Below, one piece after another: positions 6,345-9,596 of a DNA stretch of 9,596 nucleotides. The notes beneath the pieces were generated by a model that saw nothing but the letters and a program-made list of their open reading frames with translations, did no database searches and was not told the origin of the DNA. A program made the position numbers and the translations under genes. Source of the DNA: Flavobacteriales bacterium (lineage in GTDB: Bacteria > Bacteroidota > Bacteroidia > Flavobacteriales > Flavobacteriaceae); assembly GCA_027065935.1 (NCBI GenBank), contig JAMONI010000246.1:1-9596 (forward strand). The letters run 5' to 3'. Within the stretch, counting starts at the first letter, position 1; the number at the start of each line of letters is the position of its first letter.

Positions 6345-7294
6345 ACATCTTCTTCGTTCAGTGACTTAACGTCAAAGTACCACAAAAATTGTGCAAAAAT
6401 TTCGGCACCGAACGAATATTTCCAATAAGCCAATTTTTCGTCGATTTGTCCCTCGTTTTCGGCGGTTCCCATACTGATGATCCGGGTGGAAGGATGAAAT
6501 TTTCGGATAATTTCCCAAACGAGCTTATCCACCGCACTTCTGTCTTTTGTGTCGGGCAAGGTCGAAACATATTGAAAATGAGCGGTGTCGCGATGCAAAT
6601 AAAGCACACTACCGGCTACCATCTCATCCTGGTCATAAGCACCGAACAGTTTGATGTTGCCGGGAAATCGTGATTTGAGCAGTAGTATTTCTTCAAGCGA
6701 GTGTACCGGGCGGGCTTGATGACGCCGGAGTAAATTGTGTTGTAAGATTTGCCAAAACCTTTCCCATTGATCCGTTTCTCTTACAATGAACCGGTTCGCT
6801 TTGCCGATGTTTTGCCGGCGGTCCATATTGGTGAGTTTGTTAAGCGGTTTGCGAGTGTCGATAATCCAATGCCAAAAGCGATGATGCACTCGGCCGAAAG
6901 CGGAAAAAGCCAAGCGGTTGCGCTCGGACAAATAAGCGGACAAGAACAAGGGAATCTCTTTTAAATAGAAATCTTCAATACCGTTGTGCTTCAAAAAAAC
7001 AAGTAGCGATTTCCAAACGTTCAATATCTGGCGTGGCGGAAGATTTTTTACGTTGACCCATCCGCCGTAGGTTAATCCGTTGTGGCTGTAGAGCCGGTTA
7101 TTTATCCGGTGGGCGGGCAAAAGGCCTATGAGTTTGTTCCCGTTAAACATGAAGACGGAATGGTCGTCAAACCTGCCGGAATGATAATCCATATAATGGC
7201 GGTAATGCAAAAAAGTGCCGTTGAACGAACGTGCTACGAACGCGTCCCAAATTTCTTTGTCGTCAGGACGGTAAATTTTAAATTTCAAGTTCAT
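6341..7294 (-). CDS. FemAB-like / GNAT-fold acyltransferase of a glycan locus
   Basis: This 317-residue soluble protein belongs to the FemAB-like GNAT proteins I know from Bacteroidota capsule and lipopolysaccharide loci. Family-typical segments are HYRHYMDYHSGRF (30-42), a KLIGLLPAH strand (54-62), YSHNGLTYGGW (69-79), ARPVHSLEEI in the middle, and MGTAENEGQ (275-283) in the C-terminal domain. It has no signal peptide or membrane segment. FemAB-type proteins carry two GNAT-like domains and transfer aminoacyl or acyl groups. Beside a sugar aminotransferase, the simplest inference is N-acylation of the amino sugar, but donor and acceptor are unknown. The start overlaps the biotin ligase stop and its own stop overlaps the aminotransferase start, both as ATGA, so translation is probably coupled. 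It could be annotated simply as GNAT family N-acetyltransferase. Confidence 0.85.
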   Translation of the reverse strand: MNLKFKIYRPDDKEIWDAFVARSFNGTFLHYRHYMDYHSGRFDDHSVFMFNGNKLIGLLPAHRINNRLYSHNGLTYGGWVNVKNLPPRQILNVWKSLLVFLKHNGIEDFYLKEIPLFLSAYLSERNRLAFSAFGRVHHRFWHWIIDTRKPLNKLTNMDRRQNIGKANRFIVRETDQWERFWQILQHNLLRRHQARPVHSLEEILLLKSRFPGNIKLFGAYDQDEMVAGSVLYLHRDTAHFQYVSTLPDTKDRSAVDKLVWEIIRKFHPSTRIISMGTAENEGQIDEKLAYWKYSFGAEIFAQFLWYFDVKSLNEEDV

Positions 7295-8031
7295 AACAAA
7301 GGTTTTACTTTCCTTACGGGATAATTTCTCCGGCTTCCCGCAACGCGGATGCTGAGCGTGTCGTTTGCAATGCCGATAATTTTACCCCTTACGGTTAAGT
7401 TGTCTATCACAATTCCTTTTTTTAATCCTTTGCGGTGCCAAAGATACAAGTAACGGCTCATAATTTCATTTTCGTCGAAGCGTAAATAGAGGTCTTGAAA
7501 TTTTTTGACGACGGTTACAATAAGTTCTTCAGGAACATACGAATTACCCGTTTCAAGCTTCACCGAAGTGGCACCGAGCAATGCGGGAAAACCGGTTTGA
7601 TTCACATTTAAACCGATTCCTACGACGACGTTCCGGATTTTTTGCCCCTTGAGCTGGGTGTCAATCAAGATACCGGCAATTTTTTTTCCTTTTACCAAAA
7701 TGTCGTTGGGATATTTGATGAGCGCTTCCAAACCGGTTTTTTCGTGCAGTACTTCGGCTACGGCCACGGCAGCCGTTTGATACAAAACATAAGCTTGCGG
7801 TGCATCTATGCCGGGATATATTACAAAAGAAAACAAAGCGTTTTGTCCGGACTCGGAATGCCAAGTGCGAGATAACCGGCCTTTGCCCCGGCTTTGAAAA
7901 TCCGAAGAAATAACGGCGAATTCCGGAACCTTAACCCCGTCCTTCAGTAGTTTTCTCATCACCTCTTGCGTGGACGAAACGGTATGGAATTTGCAAATAA
8001 AAAAATCCGAATGTATTGCCGAACGTTTCAT
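7291..8031 (-). CDS. birA: Biotin--[acetyl-CoA-carboxylase] ligase, class I (no DNA-binding domain)
   Basis: The enzyme makes biotinyl-5'-AMP from biotin and ATP and transfers biotin to a lysine of the carboxyl-carrier protein of acetyl-CoA carboxylase and similar enzymes. The 246 residues hold a catalytic domain and a small C-terminal SH3-like domain. No N-terminal helix-turn-helix is present, so it should not act as the BirA repressor. Visible motifs are SSTQE (19-23), the biotinyl-AMP loop SRGKGRLSRTWHS (47-59), GQNALFSFV (62-70), KYPNDI (106-111), where Lys106 corresponds to the catalytic lysine of E. coli KWPND, and KKIAGILID (116-124). Tyr107 replaces the usual tryptophan of this motif. 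It leads the leftward chain into three surface-glycan genes through an ATGA overlap and is divergent from rsfS across 74 nt. Confidence 0.94.
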   Translation of the reverse strand: MKRSAIHSDFFICKFHTVSSTQEVMRKLLKDGVKVPEFAVISSDFQSRGKGRLSRTWHSESGQNALFSFVIYPGIDAPQAYVLYQTAAVAVAEVLHEKTGLEALIKYPNDILVKGKKIAGILIDTQLKGQKIRNVVVGIGLNVNQTGFPALLGATSVKLETGNSYVPEELIVTVVKKFQDLYLRFDENEIMSRYLYLWHRKGLKKGIVIDNLTVRGKIIGIANDTLSIRVAGSRRNYPVRKVKPLL

Positions 8032-8063
8032 ACAGGAACTGATGACGAATGAAAAATTTAATG

Positions 8064-8071
8064 TAACTTTG
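8064..8071 (+). promoter_or_regulatory. Bacteroidota -7 box for the rsfS-ftsH operon
   Basis: TAACTTTG matches TAnnTTTG exactly and is identical to the box before dut. No clear TTTG lies 19-21 nt upstream, so only half the promoter is recognisable. Transcription would start near 8078, giving a leader of about 28-34 nt to the rsfS start. The whole divergent gap to birA is 74 nt. Read leftward, TATCTTTA (8085-8078) is a weak -7 candidate for birA, so the two promoters may overlap. Confidence 0.6.
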
Positions 8072-8105
8072 TCAATGTAAAGATAAAAATAAAAAAAGAG
8101 ATAAA

Positions 8106-8453
8106 TTGCCCGTGAAAAACAACCGGATCGAAGAAATTGTCAACGGAATTTCGGACAAAAAAGGAAACGCCATAAAAATCATTAACTTAAAAAAGTTCGA
8201 CAACGTTATAGCGGACTATTTTATCATTACCGACGCTACTTCCAATACCCAAGTAAAAGCCATCTCGGATAACGTGCAAAAACGCTTGCGCAACAAAACG
8301 GGCGAAAGACCATTCGGTGTGGAAGGCGAAGAAAATGCCGAATGGATTTTATTGGACTACGGCGATATTATCGTTCATATTTTTCAACAACCCGTAAGGG
8401 AATATTACGACTTGGAAGGCTTATGGGCCGACGCCGAAATAACCGAACCTTAA
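8106..8453 (+). CDS. rsfS: Ribosomal silencing factor RsfS (Iojap-like)
   Basis: RsfS binds ribosomal protein uL14 on the large subunit and blocks subunit joining, which lowers translation in starvation; it may also help large-subunit assembly. At 115 residues it is of normal length. The domain runs nearly throughout: [18 protein letters not shown] (36-53), [18 protein letters not shown] (76-93) and the C-terminal [13 protein letters not shown] (98-110). There is no usable ATG. The frame offers TTG at 8106 and GTG at 8112, with an in-frame TAA at 8064-8066 and no other plausible start between. Either start leaves the conserved domain intact; the GTG would remove two residues. It is the first gene of the rsfS-ftsH pair and probably uses the -7 box at 8064-8071. 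Non-ATG initiation may keep expression low. Confidence 0.95.
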   Translation: MPVKNNRIEEIVNGISDKKGNAIKIINLKKFDNVIADYFIITDATSNTQVKAISDNVQKRLRNKTGERPFGVEGEENAEWILLDYGDIIVHIFQQPVREYYDLEGLWADAEITEP

Positions 8454-8470
8454 AAAAAAAATGCGAAATT

Positions 8471-9596
8471 ATGTCTGAAAACAAAGCGAACCGTCAGAAT
8501 AAAAATCCCCAATCCGGCCCCGACCCCAAACCCAACGGAAAGTGGGGCGTATATCTGTTTTACGCACTGATGATCTTCGGATTGTCCATGTTGTTTTTCA
8601 ACCAAGGAACAACCACCGACAAAGAAATCACCATAGATCGCTTCTTCGACCTCTTGCATAAGGGCAAAGTAAAGGAAGTGCTTATCGAAAACCAACGTTT
8701 GGTCAAAGTTTACCTGACCGACCAGGCCCTTAAAGAAGCTCCTTTCGACAAACTTAATCAAACACCCGCATTTTTTACCACCGACCAACCTCATTACGTG
8801 TTTGAAATCGGCGATCTGCAATTGTTCGAACAAAAATTGGAACAGGCCAAACGCCAAGGCATACAATTTACCTACAAGTTTAAAACCCAATCCGACATTT
8901 TTCTCAACATCCTGTTGAACCTATTGCCTTGGATATTGCTCATCGGGATTTGGTTTTATTTAATGCGTCGTATGTCGGCAGGGGCGGGCGGCGGAGGCGG
9001 TATGCGTATTTTCAATATAGGCAAATCCAAAGCCGAACTTTACGACAAAGACCGCAAGCCCAACGTCACCTTTAAAGACGTGGCCGGACTCGAAGAAGCC
9101 AAACAGGAAGTGAAAGAAATCGTCGATTTCTTAAAAAATCCCGACAAATATACCCGTTTGGGCGGAAAAATACCCAAAGGTGTCTTGCTCGTAGGCCCTC
9201 CGGGAACGGGAAAAACCTTGTTGGCCAAAGCCGTGGCGGGCGAAGCCAATGTGCCGTTTTTCTCCATGTCGGGTTCCGATTTCGTTGAAATGTTCGTAGG
9301 CGTAGGTGCATCACGCGTGCGTGATTTGTTCAAAAAAGCCAAAGAAAAAGCGCCTTCCATTATCTTTATCGATGAAATCGATGCCATCGGCCGGGCGCGA
9401 AGCAAACAAAACATTACGGGTGCAAATGACGAACGCGAAAATACGCTCAACCAATTGCTGACCGAAATGGACGGTTTTGCCAGTGACGATAATGTCATCG
9501 TTATAGGAGCCACCAACCGTGTGGATGTGCTGGACAAAGCCTTGTTGCGCGCCGGACGGTTCGACAGGCAAATTTTCGTGGACCTGCCCGACCTGA
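8471..9596 (+). CDS. ftsH: ATP-dependent zinc metalloprotease FtsH, 5' part (cut by the window edge)
   Basis: FtsH is a hexameric inner-membrane AAA protease that degrades misassembled membrane proteins and regulatory substrates. The 375 complete codons here cover the N-terminal membrane part and most of the ATPase; the rest of the AAA domain and the HEXXH zinc protease domain lie outside the window. A charged N-terminus precedes a first membrane segment at about 25-43. A periplasmic domain runs to about 140 and a second membrane segment covers about 143-165. A glycine-rich linker (171-177) leads to the AAA domain: Walker A GPPGTGKT (242-249), Walker B with Asp301-Glu302 inside [11 protein letters not shown], and the second region of homology ending RAGRFDR (360-366). 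The usual proline of RPGRFDR is alanine here, which I believe is common in this phylum. The start at 8471 lies 17 nt after rsfS; an out-of-frame ATG at 8461 precedes it. The frame has no stop before the edge. Confidence 0.97.
   Translation, partial: MSENKANRQNKNPQSGPDPKPNGKWGVYLFYALMIFGLSMLFFNQGTTTDKEITIDRFFDLLHKGKVKEVLIENQRLVKVYLTDQALKEAPFDKLNQTPAFFTTDQPHYVFEIGDLQLFEQKLEQAKRQGIQFTYKFKTQSDIFLNILLNLLPWILLIGIWFYLMRRMSAGAGGGGGMRIFNIGKSKAELYDKDRKPNVTFKDVAGLEEAKQEVKEIVDFLKNPDKYTRLGGKIPKGVLLVGPPGTGKTLLAKAVAGEANVPFFSMSGSDFVEMFVGVGASRVRDLFKKAKEKAPSIIFIDEIDAIGRARSKQNITGANDERENTLNQLLTEMDGFASDDNVIVIGATNRVDVLDKALLRAGRFDRQIFVDLPDL

Noticed and set aside
8450..8890. 146-codon leftward open frame opposite the ftsH N-terminus
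   Set aside because: It is a shadow of the ftsH membrane and periplasmic region with no features of its own.
9040..9537. 165-codon leftward open frame opposite ftsH
   Set aside because: It is antisense to the highly conserved AAA domain; its serine/proline-rich composition is that of a reverse-strand shadow.
1..9596. CRISPR array, mobile element, tRNA or defence system
   Set aside because: I saw no regularly spaced repeats, transposase or integrase motifs, tRNA-like clover-leaf, or nuclease/toxin pairs; the genes are housekeeping and envelope genes.

Overview
The window looks like ordinary core chromosome from a member of the Bacteroidota (my inference; I cannot place it more finely). Three observations support this. 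Promoters of the TTTG-N19-21-TAnnTTTG type are visible ahead of dut and, in part, ahead of rsfS. Gene starts are preceded by A-rich stretches rather than Shine-Dalgarno sequences. The gene neighbourhoods (rsmA-mgtE; biotin ligase divergent from rsfS-ftsH; FemAB-like acyltransferase next to a DegT aminotransferase and a WzxE-like flippase) are ones I know from that phylum. I found no tRNA, rRNA, CRISPR array, insertion sequence or prophage.

Layout. Positions 1-203 hold no gene I can support, but contain the dut promoter. From 204 to 3121 four genes run rightward with gaps of 3, 1 and 1 nt: dut (dUTPase), rsmA (16S rRNA dimethyladenosine transferase), mgtE (Mg2+ channel) and a 116-residue protein of unknown function. 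The last gene meets a leftward SlyD-like FKBP prolyl isomerase with a histidine-rich tail (3118-3606); their stop codons share one TTAA. A 346-nt AT-rich gap (3607-3952) follows, with imperfect repeats, two perfect palindromes and a GC-stem hairpin.

From 8031 down to 3953 four genes run leftward, each overlapping the next: birA-type biotin ligase, FemAB-like acyltransferase, PLP-dependent sugar aminotransferase and WzxE-like flippase. The last three form a plausible route for aminating a nucleotide-linked sugar, acylating it, and flipping a lipid-linked glycan across the inner membrane. Their order matches wecD-wecE-wzxE of the enterobacterial common antigen cluster. From 8106 rightward, rsfS (ribosomal silencing factor) is followed by ftsH (membrane AAA protease), which runs off the right edge.

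I do not see a clearly new biological system. The items most worth a second look are the overlapping biotin ligase/surface-glycan gene chain, the convergent stop overlap with no room for a separate terminator, the very short predicted dut leader, the mini-ORF across the ftsH start, and the repeats upstream of the FKBP gene.
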